Shown here in pieces: positions 1-6,446 of a stretch of 18,977 nucleotides of DNA. Positions within the stretch are counted from its first letter, which is position 1, and each line of letters opens with the position of its first letter. Source of the DNA: Bacteroidales bacterium (GTDB lineage Bacteria > Bacteroidota > Bacteroidia > Bacteroidales > Paludibacteraceae); assembly GCA_004557405.1 (NCBI GenBank), contig SFDZ01000026.1, forward strand, positions 1-18,977, written 5' to 3'. The translations under genes were made by a program, and so were the position numbers. The notes below the pieces were generated by a model. The model was not told the origin of the DNA. It searched no databases and worked only from the letters and a program-made list of their open reading frames with translations.

Positions 1-99
1 CGAAGACGACGCAGCCCATGTCAATTGGGGTGGTGCTTGGCGTATGCCTACCGATGCCGAATGGACGGAACTGCGCGAAAACTGCACTTGGACGTGGAC
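1..99 (+). repeat. 99-bp exact inverted repeat, left copy
   Basis: Bases 1-99 equal the reverse complement of 18879-18977 with no mismatch; identity stops at base 100 (t here, g in the other copy). Both copies encode the same part of a FISUMP domain, ending around ENCTWTWT. It is a shared segment between two paralogous genes, and probably the reason the contig ends here. Confidence 0.95.
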
Positions 100-346
100 T
101 ATCAAGAATGGTGTAAACGGCTACGAAGTGAAAAGCGAAGCCAACGGCAACTCTATTTTCCTCCCTGCGGCGGGCTATCGCTACTACGATGACTTGCTCG
201 ACGCGGGCAGCTACGGCTACTATTGGTCGAGTTCGCTCTACGCGGACGGCCCGAGCTGCGCGTGGTTCGTGTACTTCGTCTCAGACCACGTGGACAGGGG
301 CGACAACGGCCGCTTCTACGGTCGGTCCGTTCGCCCTGTTCTTTAA
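2..346 (+). CDS. FISUMP-domain protein, 3' end only (5' truncated by window edge)
   Basis: The open frame enters at base 2 and gives 114 residues to the stop at 344-346; an internal ATG at 44 is not the true start. The sequence shows the hallmarks of the Fibrobacter succinogenes major paralogous domain (TIGR02145 type): WRMPTDAEW, FLPAAGYRY, YYWSSSLY and a terminal GRSVRPVL. Such domains are found in secreted or surface proteins of Bacteroidota and Fibrobacteres; their ligand is unknown. The protein ends right after the domain, without the InlB-type repeat and T9SS sorting domain of its paralog at the right edge, so it may be anchored through its missing N-terminus, for example as a lipoprotein. 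The first 99 bases are identical to the reverse complement of the last 99 bases of the window. Family confidence is good; function is unknown. Confidence 0.8.
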   Translation, partial: EDDAAHVNWGGAWRMPTDAEWTELRENCTWTWTIKNGVNGYEVKSEANGNSIFLPAAGYRYYDDLLDAGSYGYYWSSSLYADGPSCAWFVYFVSDHVDRGDNGRFYGRSVRPVL

Positions 347-384
347 GGGGAATTTTACCTCGTTTTCGTGGGCAGGTAGGGCAA

Positions 385-468
385 ATGCCGCGGGCAAACG
401 GGGCGGAGCAGCGGGGCGTGCCGTGCCGCCCCTGCGCTGCCGCCGGGTCGCTTGCCCGTGGGCGGCAT
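385..468. repeat. GC-rich long imperfect hairpin
   Basis: The left arm (385-418) and right arm (427-468) are reverse complements apart from small bulges: atgccgc, gggcaa, ggcgg, cagcg and ggggcg all recur in order in the complement of the right arm. It lies about 40 bases after the FISUMP stop. It could act as a terminator or be a dispersed REP/MITE-like element. No transposase is nearby. Confidence 0.65.
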
Positions 469-485
469 ATATTATAGGTATCAAT

Positions 486-513
486 GTAGGGACGTGCCGT
501 GGCGCGTCCCTAC
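486..513. repeat. REP-like palindrome GTAGGGACG...CGTCCCTAC
   Basis: A perfect 9-bp stem (486-494 with 505-513) encloses tgccgtggcg, which itself pairs GCC with GGC, so nearly the whole 28 bases fold. From memory, closely similar palindromes are dispersed between genes in many bacterial genomes, including Bacteroidota. No coding role. Confidence 0.7.
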
Positions 514-529
514 GTTTGTATCAATCAGT

Positions 530-563
530 AACGAGGAGTGAGGATTTTTTTCCTTGCTCCTTG
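530..563 (+). repeat. 34-bp intergenic motif, left copy (mirrored at 17243-17276)
   Basis: aacgaggagtgagga, seven spacer bases (all t), then ccttgctccttg. The reverse complement of 17243-17276 has the same two blocks with the same 7-base spacing but a different spacer. Each copy lies downstream of a FISUMP gene. Confidence 0.8.
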
Positions 564-593
564 TTCGTTTTTTTACTCGCTAAATTATGTTTT

Positions 594-669
594 ACCCCCA
601 ACCCCCTAAAGGGGGCTGTTGTCGGTGTTTTTATGGGAATTAAAGTCCCCTTTAGGGGATTTAGGGGTA
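594..669. repeat. CCCCTAAAGGGG-type inverted repeat
   Basis: accccctaaaggggg (601-615) is mirrored by gtcccctttaggggatttaggggt (645-668), separated by about 30 bases. Each arm is itself partly palindromic. Similar C-rich/G-rich pairs around CCTAAAGG are common between genes in Bacteroidota (recalled, not checked). Likely a dispersed non-coding repeat. Confidence 0.65.
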
Positions 670-696
670 GTAGAAATTGTAGATTTTACCCCTACC

Positions 697-720
697 TTAA
701 ACTCTTAAACTCTTAAACTC
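697..720 (+). repeat. Three tandem copies of TTAAACTC
   Basis: Three exact 8-bp units in a row, followed by ttgcac. A short tandem array of simple-sequence type lying 45 bases before the ftsX promoter. No function is evident. Confidence 0.8.
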
Positions 721-764
721 TTGCACTATTTCGTCGCTTTCTACAACTTTTTTTGCCCAACCTC

Positions 765-795
765 TTGACAAACGCTCAAAAAAGTTGTATATTTG
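765..795 (+). promoter_or_regulatory. Bacteroidota-type promoter for the ftsX operon
   Basis: TTG at 765-767 (within ttgaca) and TATATTTG at 788-795, spaced by 20 bases, match the Bacteroidota -33/-7 consensus (TTTG / TAnnTTTG). Transcription would start near 802, leaving a 5' leader of about 75 bases before the ftsX ATG at 876. Confidence 0.65.
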
Positions 796-875
796 CAAGT
801 TAATTTCCGCTTCGGCCGGGTCGGGGTGGCAAAGGATTGTCAACCATATCGTAACATAAACCTCAACTATAAAAA

Positions 876-1754
876 ATGGGACACGCTTATAAACCTCGTA
901 AAAATTCGTTTTTCAATCAGCATTTTACATCGACCGTCAGCATTGTGCTGGTGCTGTTCATGGTTGGTTTGATAGCCTTTTTGCTGGCATTTGCCAACGA
1001 GATTGCGCAATATACCAAGGAGCATGTAACGCTCTCCATCGTGCTGAGCGACGATGCCGCCGAAGCCGATGTGGCGCGCCTCGAGCGTTATGTGTCGGCG
1101 TGCGATTTTGCCAAGCGCTACGAGTATATCAGCAAGGAGCAGGCGCTGCAGGAACACATCGACGGCTTGGGCGAAGACCCCACCGAATTGCTCGGCTACA
1201 ATCCGCTGCGTGCCTCTATCGAGGTCTATTTGCAGGCCGACTATGCGTGTGCCGACAGTATCGAGGTGATTCGGCAAAAGTTGCGCCCGTTTCAGGGAAT
1301 CGACGATTTTGTCTATCAAAAAGATATGATACAACTGCTGAATCATAATGTCAATCGAGTGGCTATTGCATTGAGTATCATTGCGTTGATATTATTGTTT
1401 ATCTCGGTGGCGCTCATCAACAACACCATACGCATATCGGTCTATTCGCAGCGTTTTCTCATCAATACGATGAAGTTGGTTGGCGCGCGTCCCGGTTTCA
1501 TTCGCAAGCCGTTTATGCGTCGTGCGGCCGGCAACAGTGTGTTGGCCGCTGTGTTGGCGTTGGCTATATTGGGCGGAGCGTTGTATTATGTGCAAAACGA
1601 GGTGGGCACGCTGCTCAACCTCTATCAGTGGCGCATTGTGCTGCCGGTGGTGGTAGCGGTGTTTGCGGTCAGTTTCGTCATTGTGATGTTTTCGACATGG
1701 TTTGCTGTAAACCGCTATTTGCGCATGAAAACCGACGATCTGTTTTACGTATAA
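876..1754 (+). CDS. ftsX: Cell division protein FtsX
   Basis: A 292-residue inner-membrane protein of normal FtsX length. The ATG at 876 follows an A-rich stretch, as usual in this phylum. The layout is classic: a short cytoplasmic N-terminus, first membrane span at about residues 21-43, a periplasmic loop of about 120 residues, then three spans near 165-190, 218-240 and 255-278. The motif INNTIRISVYSQR after the second span and KLVGA are typical. With the ATPase FtsE (not in the window), FtsX forms an ABC-type complex that couples divisome assembly to activation of peptidoglycan hydrolases. It opens a forward operon running to queA. Confidence 0.93.
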   Translation: MGHAYKPRKNSFFNQHFTSTVSIVLVLFMVGLIAFLLAFANEIAQYTKEHVTLSIVLSDDAAEADVARLERYVSACDFAKRYEYISKEQALQEHIDGLGEDPTELLGYNPLRASIEVYLQADYACADSIEVIRQKLRPFQGIDDFVYQKDMIQLLNHNVNRVAIALSIIALILLFISVALINNTIRISVYSQRFLINTMKLVGARPGFIRKPFMRRAAGNSVLAAVLALAILGGALYYVQNEVGTLLNLYQWRIVLPVVVAVFAVSFVIVMFSTWFAVNRYLRMKTDDLFYV

Positions 1755-1770
1755 TCAATTTTTTAGAGAT

Positions 1771-1983
1771 ATGAAATTTGCGTTCAAAAAAATGAATTTT
1801 GTGCTGATGGCGGTGGCTTTCGCACTGATTGTGGTGGGCTTTTTGCTGATGCACGGCTCATCGACGACTTTGGAGTTCAATCCCGATGTGTTCAGTTTCC
1901 GGCGCATTACGTTGGCGCCCGTCGTTTGTATGTCGGGCTTTGTGCTGATGGTGGTTGCCATTTTGTGGAAAGGTAAAAAATAG
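1771..1983 (+). CDS. Small membrane protein, DUF3098 family
   Basis: 70 residues with two predicted membrane spans (about 9-28 and 49-66) linked by a loop containing FNPDVFSFRRITLAP. Size, span pattern and position between ftsX and uppP match the DUF3098 family of Bacteroidota. No biochemical role is established; the neighbourhood suggests an envelope or division role. The start ATG lies 16 bases after ftsX. Confidence 0.85.
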   Translation: MKFAFKKMNFVLMAVAFALIVVGFLLMHGSSTTLEFNPDVFSFRRITLAPVVCMSGFVLMVVAILWKGKK

Positions 1984-1991
1984 GCGTGCAG

Positions 1992-2789
1992 ATGAGTTGG
2001 TTAGAAGCATTGATATTGGGCTTGGTTCAAGGCCTGACGGAGTATTTGCCGGTGTCGAGCAGCGGCCATTTGCAAATTGGTCATGCGCTATTGGGCACGG
2101 CGGGCGAGGAGAATCTGACGTTTGCCATAGTGGTGCATGCGGCTACGGTGTTGAGCACGTTGGTGGTGCTGTGGCGCGAGGTGGCGCAGTTGTTCGTTGG
2201 CACTTTTACAACTACGGCATGGAACGACGAAAAGAAATATGTGTGCAAGTTGCTGGTGTCGATGATACCGGTTTTTGTGGTTGGCATGTTTTTCAAGGAC
2301 GAAGTCGAAGCCTTTTTCGGCAACGGATTGTTGCTTGTGGGCATTTGTTTGTTGATCACTGCCACGCTGTTGGCGTTCGCCTATTTTGCCAAACCGCGTC
2401 AGAAAGCGGAAATATCGTATGTCGATGCGTTTGTCATCGGCTTGGCGCAAGCCGTGGCAGTGCTGCCGGGACTGTCGCGGTCGGGTTCGACCATTGCCAC
2501 CGGCCTGCTGCTGGGCGACAAGAAAGAGAGTGTAGCGCAGTTCTCGTTTCTGATGGTGTTGATACCGATTTTGGGCGAGGCTTTTTTGGACTTGCTCGAC
2601 CTTTGCGGATCGGGGGCTGCGCTCGGCATCGGCTGGCTGCCGTTGGCTGTCGGTTTTGTCGCTGCGTTTGTGTCGGGATGCTTGGCGTGCAAATTTATGT
2701 TGGCGCTTGTGCGGCGCGGCAAACTGATCTATTTCGCCATCTATTGTGCCATTGTAGGTGCAGCGACCGTTATTTGTACGCTGTTGTGA
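1992..2789 (+). CDS. uppP: Undecaprenyl-diphosphate phosphatase (BacA/UppP)
   Basis: A polytopic membrane enzyme of 265 residues, typical for the family. It dephosphorylates undecaprenyl diphosphate to recycle the lipid carrier for peptidoglycan and other surface polymers. The catalytic motifs are visible: QGLTE with VSSSGH (residues 13-26) and PGLSRSGST (159-167, with the key Arg at 163). I prefer the ATG at 1992 over an in-frame GTG at 1986, because the family usually begins MSWLEA. It starts 8 bases after the DUF3098 stop, and its own stop is one base from truB, indicating co-transcription. Confidence 0.95.
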   Translation: MSWLEALILGLVQGLTEYLPVSSSGHLQIGHALLGTAGEENLTFAIVVHAATVLSTLVVLWREVAQLFVGTFTTTAWNDEKKYVCKLLVSMIPVFVVGMFFKDEVEAFFGNGLLLVGICLLITATLLAFAYFAKPRQKAEISYVDAFVIGLAQAVAVLPGLSRSGSTIATGLLLGDKKESVAQFSFLMVLIPILGEAFLDLLDLCGSGAALGIGWLPLAVGFVAAFVSGCLACKFMLALVRRGKLIYFAIYCAIVGAATVICTLL

Positions 2790-2790
2790 T

Positions 2791-3501
2791 ATGAACGACC
2801 AACTTGCCGCTTTTGCCGAAGGCCGGATTTTGTACCTCAATAAACCGCTGCATTGGACTTCGTTCGATGTGGTGAATCGGGTGCGGGGCGTTTTGTGCCG
2901 CGCGTTGGGTACCAAAAAACTCAAAGTGGGGCATGCCGGCACACTCGACCCCTTGGCAACCGGTGTCATGGTGTTGTGTACAGGCAAGGCGACCAAACAA
3001 ATCGACCGCTTGCAAGCCGGCGTCAAAGAGTATGTGGCGACGTTGGAACTTGGTGCCACAACACCCTCGTTCGACCTGGAACATCCGGTCGATGCGCACT
3101 ATCCGACGGAGCATATCACGCGAGCGTTAGTCGATGAGGTGTTGCAGCAGTTTCGAGGCGAAATATGGCAGGTGCCGCCTGTCTATTCGGCGGTCAAAAT
3201 CGACGGCAAACGTGCTTACGACTATGCACGCAAGGCGCAAGAGGTCGAAATACATCCGAAATTGTTGGTTATCGACGAGTTGGAAGTGTTGCACTTCGCG
3301 CTGCCGGTACTGACTATCAGGGTGGTGTGCAGCAAAGGCACCTATATTCGCGCATTGGCACGCGACATCGGGCGCGCTTTGCACAGTGGCGCTCATCTGA
3401 CGGCGTTGCAACGCACGCGCGTGGGCGATGTGTCGTTGGCCGACTGCCGCGAAATCGACGAGTTGGTGGCGGATATTACCGCTATGACATCTGAAAAATA
3501 A
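2791..3501 (+). CDS. truB: tRNA pseudouridine(55) synthase TruB
   Basis: 236 residues from the ATG at 2791, one base after the uppP stop; the longer frame from 2758 would overlap uppP and precedes the conserved start. TruB isomerises U55 in the T-loop of tRNAs. The signature GHAGTLDPLATG contains the catalytic Asp (residue 53). Further family motifs are YLNKPLHWTSFDVV, PPVYSAVKIDGKRAY and SKGTYIRALARDIG. The length fits the compact TruB form. Confidence 0.96.
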   Translation: MNDQLAAFAEGRILYLNKPLHWTSFDVVNRVRGVLCRALGTKKLKVGHAGTLDPLATGVMVLCTGKATKQIDRLQAGVKEYVATLELGATTPSFDLEHPVDAHYPTEHITRALVDEVLQQFRGEIWQVPPVYSAVKIDGKRAYDYARKAQEVEIHPKLLVIDELEVLHFALPVLTIRVVCSKGTYIRALARDIGRALHSGAHLTALQRTRVGDVSLADCREIDELVADITAMTSEK

Positions 3502-3518
3502 TAAAACAAAATAGTAGT

Positions 3519-4571
3519 ATGAAATTATCGAAGTTTAAGTTTAAGTTGCCCGAAGAGCAGATTGCTCAATATCCCGTTGAGCATCGCGACGAATCGCGTT
3601 TGATGGTGCTGAATGCCAAAACCGGCGAAATCGAACACCATATTTTTAAGGAAATTATCAATCAGTTCGACGAAAACGACGTGTTTGTGTTCAACGACAC
3701 GCAGGTGTTTCCCGCGCATCTGATGGGCAATAAGGAAAAAACCGGCGCACAAATCGATGTGTTTTTGTTGCGCGAACTCAACCCGAAGTTGCATTTATGG
3801 GACGTGTTGGTGGAGCCGGCACGCAAAATCCGCATCGGCAACAAACTCTATTTCGGTCCCGACGAATCGATGGTGGCCGAAGTCATCGACAATACAACAT
3901 CGCGAGGACGCACCGTGCGTTTCTTGTACGATGGCGAACACGACGACTTCAAACGCGAACTCTATGCGTTGGGCGAAACACCGATACCGCGCTACATCAA
4001 ACGTCCTGTCGAACCGGAAGATGCCGAACGTTACCAAACAATTTTTGCCAAAAACGAAGGCGCTGTGGTGGCTCCAATGGCCGGCGCACACTTTAGCCGC
4101 GAATTGCTTAAACGCATGGAAATCAAAGGCATAAATGCCGCTTGGATAACACTGCATGCAAGTTTGAGCATGTTCCGCGACATTGACGTGGAAGATTTGA
4201 CCAAGCACAAAATGGACTCCGAACAGATGTTCGTCGAAGAGGAAGCAGCCGAGTTGTTCAACAAAGCGCACGAGGGCGAGCATAAAGTGTGTGCTGTGGG
4301 CACTACCGTGTTGCGCGCCTTGGAAACTGCCTCGATGGCCAACGGATTCATCAAACCATTCGAAGGCTGGACGAACAAATTTATATTCCCGCCCTACGAT
4401 TTTACTACGGCCGATGCGTTGGTGTCGAATTTCCAAATGCCGTACAGCACGATGCTGATGATTGCGGCTGCTTTTGGCGGCTACGACTGCGTGATGAATG
4501 CCTACGATGTGGCTGTCAAAGAGGGCTATCGGTTTGGCGTTTATGGCGATGCGTTGCTTATAAAACGCTGA
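3519..4571 (+). CDS. queA: tRNA preQ1(34) S-adenosylmethionine ribosyltransferase-isomerase QueA
   Basis: 350 residues, full length. QueA transfers and isomerises the ribosyl part of SAM onto preQ1 at position 34 of GU(N) tRNAs, giving epoxyqueuosine. Family motifs: HRDESRLMVL, FNDTQVFPAHL, GTTVLRALE near residue 260, and FPPYDFTTADALVSNF followed by MPYSTMLM near the C-terminus. It is last in the ftsX operon, 17 bases after truB, with no room for its own riboswitch. Its pathway partners queC, queF and yhhQ are 11 kb away in a separate operon. Confidence 0.97.
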   Translation: MKLSKFKFKLPEEQIAQYPVEHRDESRLMVLNAKTGEIEHHIFKEIINQFDENDVFVFNDTQVFPAHLMGNKEKTGAQIDVFLLRELNPKLHLWDVLVEPARKIRIGNKLYFGPDESMVAEVIDNTTSRGRTVRFLYDGEHDDFKRELYALGETPIPRYIKRPVEPEDAERYQTIFAKNEGAVVAPMAGAHFSRELLKRMEIKGINAAWITLHASLSMFRDIDVEDLTKHKMDSEQMFVEEEAAELFNKAHEGEHKVCAVGTTVLRALETASMANGFIKPFEGWTNKFIFPPYDFTTADALVSNFQMPYSTMLMIAAAFGGYDCVMNAYDVAVKEGYRFGVYGDALLIKR

Positions 4572-4591
4572 TATTTAGTTGATTGAATAAT

Positions 4592-4627
4592 AAAGGCGAG
4601 AATCATCAAATGGTGATTTTCGCCTTC
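4592..4627. terminator. Hairpin between convergent queA and rng
   Basis: AAGGCGAGAATCA (4593-4605) pairs with TGATTTTCGCCTT (4614-4626) with a single G-U pair. It sits 20 bases after queA and about 25 bases after the rng stop on the other strand, where it is followed by a T-rich stretch. Probably a shared bidirectional terminator. Confidence 0.75.
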
Positions 4628-4651
4628 GTTGTTGTGCCGGAGTGCGTGCGC

Positions 4652-6214
4652 CTACTGCATCTCCGAGAGCAGATTTACGTCTATCTCGTCGCCGTGTTTG
4701 TCGATAAACCGGAAATCGAGAAATCCGAGTTCGTGCAAGGCTGTAACTTTGAATTTACAACGATATTCCCAGCGCCAGCGTCGTTCCAGCGACCACACTC
4801 CTTTTTGCAGATAAGCGGCCACATAGGGATGCACCATCAGCGTAACGTGGCGGAATTTGAAATCGTGCACAATGCTGTCCAATTGGTCTTTTATCGTATC
4901 GACCAGCAGAATGGCCGGACGCGCTTTGCCTGTGCCATGACAAGTCGGGCAGGTCTCGTCGGTGCGAATGGCTGTGGCCGGACGCACACGTTGCCGCGTG
5001 ATTTGCATCAAGCAAAATTTGCTGAGTGGCAGAATGTTGTGTCGGGCGCGGTCGCCGGCCATCAGTTCTGTCATGCGTTCGTATAATTTCTGTCGGTTGT
5101 CGGCTTCCATCATGTCGATGAAATCGATGACGATGATGCCGCCGATGTCGCGCAGTCGCAACTGTCGCGCAATCTCTTCGGCCGATGCCATATTGACTTC
5201 CAGCGCATTCTCTTCCTGCGACTGACCGGCGCGTGCGCGTGTGCCGCTGTTGACGTCAATCACATGCATGGCTTCCGTTTGGTCGAATATCAGGTAGGCG
5301 CCGCGCTTGACCGAAACGGTGCGTCCGAACGACGATTTGACATATTTTGCTATGCCGAAACTTTCGAATATCGGTAGGTCGCCGGTGTAGAGTTTGACAA
5401 TGTTTTTGTCGGGCGCAATGGTTTTGAGGTAAGTGGTCAATTCGTCGAACGTGGCTTGGTTGTCCACATGGATACACTCGAAATCGTCGTCGAACAAATC
5501 GCGTACGATGGCGGCCGAACGGCTCAATTCTTCCGATATGAGGCAGATGCCGTTCGATTGCTGGATGTTGACGAGGGCTTCGTTCCAGCGTTTTGTCGTC
5601 AGTTTGAGTTCGGCGTCGAGTTCGGCCACGCGACAATCTTCGGCCACGGTGCGCATGATGAGTCCGCAGTTGGCCGGTTTGATGCTTTGCATCAACTGTC
5701 GTAAACGGGTGCGTTCGGCGTGCGAGCGTATTTTTTGCGACACGGAGATTTTGTCGCCAAATGGCAAAAATACCATGTTGCGGCTGGCGATGGAAATTTC
5801 GCCGGTCAAACGCGGCCCTTTGGTCGAAATCGGTTCTTTGACTATTTGCACCAAAATGTAGTCGCCGGTGGTCAGTACATCTTTTATGTTGCCTTCGCGT
5901 TCGAGGTTCGGATAACGTTTGAGTTTGTCGGGCAAATGTTTGCGGTTGCTCAGCACCTGTTTGATGTGGTTGTGCATCGTCAGGAATTGGTCGCCCAAAT
6001 CGTGATAGTGAATAAACGCCTCTTTGCTCGAACCGATGTCCACAAATGCGGCATTCAGCCCCTGCATCACGCGTTTGACGCGCCCAAGGTAAATGTTGCC
6101 CACAGCAAACGAAGCCTTCAGCGTGTCTTTGTGTATTTCGACCAATTTTTGGTCTTCCAACAAGGCTATGGCGATGGCATCGTTGTTAACGCCTATTACT
6201 AATTCTTTTTTCAC
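4652..6214 (-). CDS. rng: Ribonuclease G/E family endoribonuclease
   Basis: 520 residues, the size of RNase G rather than the longer E. It processes rRNA and degrades mRNA by cutting single-stranded RNA. Visible parts: an N-terminal S1-type RNA-binding region (about 36-135, with GNIYLGRVKRVMQGLNAAFVDIG), the metal-binding Asp residues in MHVIDVNSG (D320) and IIVIDFIDM (D364), and the Zn-link CPTC (422-425). The start is GTG at 6212-6214; no in-frame ATG exists nearby upstream. An 8-codon mini-ORF overlaps this GTG. It is the third gene of an HU - COX24-like - rng unit, though a TAnnTTTG site at 6263-6270 could also give a separate promoter. Confidence 0.94.
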   Translation of the reverse strand: MKKELVIGVNNDAIAIALLEDQKLVEIHKDTLKASFAVGNIYLGRVKRVMQGLNAAFVDIGSSKEAFIHYHDLGDQFLTMHNHIKQVLSNRKHLPDKLKRYPNLEREGNIKDVLTTGDYILVQIVKEPISTKGPRLTGEISIASRNMVFLPFGDKISVSQKIRSHAERTRLRQLMQSIKPANCGLIMRTVAEDCRVAELDAELKLTTKRWNEALVNIQQSNGICLISEELSRSAAIVRDLFDDDFECIHVDNQATFDELTTYLKTIAPDKNIVKLYTGDLPIFESFGIAKYVKSSFGRTVSVKRGAYLIFDQTEAMHVIDVNSGTRARAGQSQEENALEVNMASAEEIARQLRLRDIGGIIVIDFIDMMEADNRQKLYERMTELMAGDRARHNILPLSKFCLMQITRQRVRPATAIRTDETCPTCHGTGKARPAILLVDTIKDQLDSIVHDFKFRHVTLMVHPYVAAYLQKGVWSLERRWRWEYRCKFKVTALHELGFLDFRFIDKHGDEIDVNLLSEMQ

Positions 6215-6237
6215 AATCGTTCTGTTTTTGTTTTCAT
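6211..6237 (-). other. 8-codon leader mini-ORF overlapping the rng start
   Basis: On the minus strand an ATG at 6237 opens MKTKTERL, and its TGA stop (6213-6211) overlaps the GTG start of rng in the arrangement TTGTGA. Stop-start overlap of this kind allows translational coupling by reinitiation. No family homology can be judged at this length, so it may be chance; the alternative is simple direct initiation at the GTG. Confidence 0.35.
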
Positions 6238-6262
6238 GGCAGCGTTAATACAAACAAAAAAA

Positions 6263-6270
6263 CAAACTTA
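6263..6270 (-). promoter_or_regulatory. Possible internal promoter -7 element for rng
   Basis: The minus strand reads TAAGTTTG, a full match to TAnnTTTG, about 50 bases before the rng GTG and just ahead of the mini-ORF. No good -33 element sits at the right distance, so this is weaker than the HU promoter. Confidence 0.35.
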
Positions 6271-6322
6271 AAGACGCTAAACGGATACCGAACTCTAAAT
6301 TTGTTTTTCGTGTTACAGACCA

Positions 6323-6412
6323 TTATTTTTTCTTGTGTCTGTCCTTTCTTAAACGTTTTTTACGTTTGTGTGTCGACATCTTATGTCTTTTGTGTTTTTT
6401 ACCGTTTGGCAT
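6323..6412 (-). CDS. AURKAIP1/COX24-domain basic miniprotein (29 aa)
   Basis: ATG at 6412 and TAA at 6325-6323 give 29 residues, almost all Lys, Arg and His: MPNGKKHKRHKMSTHKRKKR, then LRKDRHKKK. This matches the tiny Bacteroidota proteins annotated as AURKAIP1/COX24-domain, related to mitochondrial ribosomal protein mS38 and similar to the mycobacterial mini-protein bS22. It is therefore probably a small-subunit ribosomal component binding rRNA; that role is known for relatives and inferred here. It lies between HU and rng in the same direction. Too short for ordinary gene callers. Confidence 0.85.
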   Translation of the reverse strand: MPNGKKHKRHKMSTHKRKKRLRKDRHKKK

Positions 6413-6446
6413 AATTCTTGAATTTTAACTTGTAACTAAAAATGCG

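Larger units (their letters stand above)
347..764. other. Gene-free stretch filled with palindromic intergenic repeats
   Basis: I see no credible gene here: the short frames lack family features and run through repeat sequence. In order it holds a long GC-rich imperfect hairpin (385-468), a 9-bp-stem REP-like palindrome (486-513), a GAGGAGTGAGGA / CCTTGCTCCTTG motif shared with the right end (530-563), a CCCCTAAAGGGG-type inverted repeat (594-669) and three tandem 8-bp units (697-720). The ftsX promoter follows. Confidence 0.75.

Noticed and set aside
100..346. Diversity-generating retroelement variable region
   Set aside because: Scaffold-plus-variable pattern is suggestive, but no reverse transcriptase, template repeat or accessory gene is in the window, and the differences are not limited to adenine positions.
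189..716. 175-codon frame running through the left intergenic repeats
   Set aside because: It begins out of frame inside the FISUMP gene and continues through repeat DNA; the product is low-complexity and matches nothing.
697..720. Short direct repeats as a CRISPR remnant
   Set aside because: The units are 8 bp with no spacers and no cas genes nearby.
1955..2794. 279-codon plus-strand frame
   Set aside because: A +1 shadow of uppP; the uppP frame has the catalytic motifs and membrane pattern.
2088..3059. 323-codon open frame on the minus strand
   Set aside because: It covers uppP and truB in antisense and is rich in His, Arg and Gln as expected of a shadow frame.
3502..3518. A second preQ1 element before queA
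   Set aside because: Only 17 bases separate truB and queA; no stem or pseudoknot can be drawn there.
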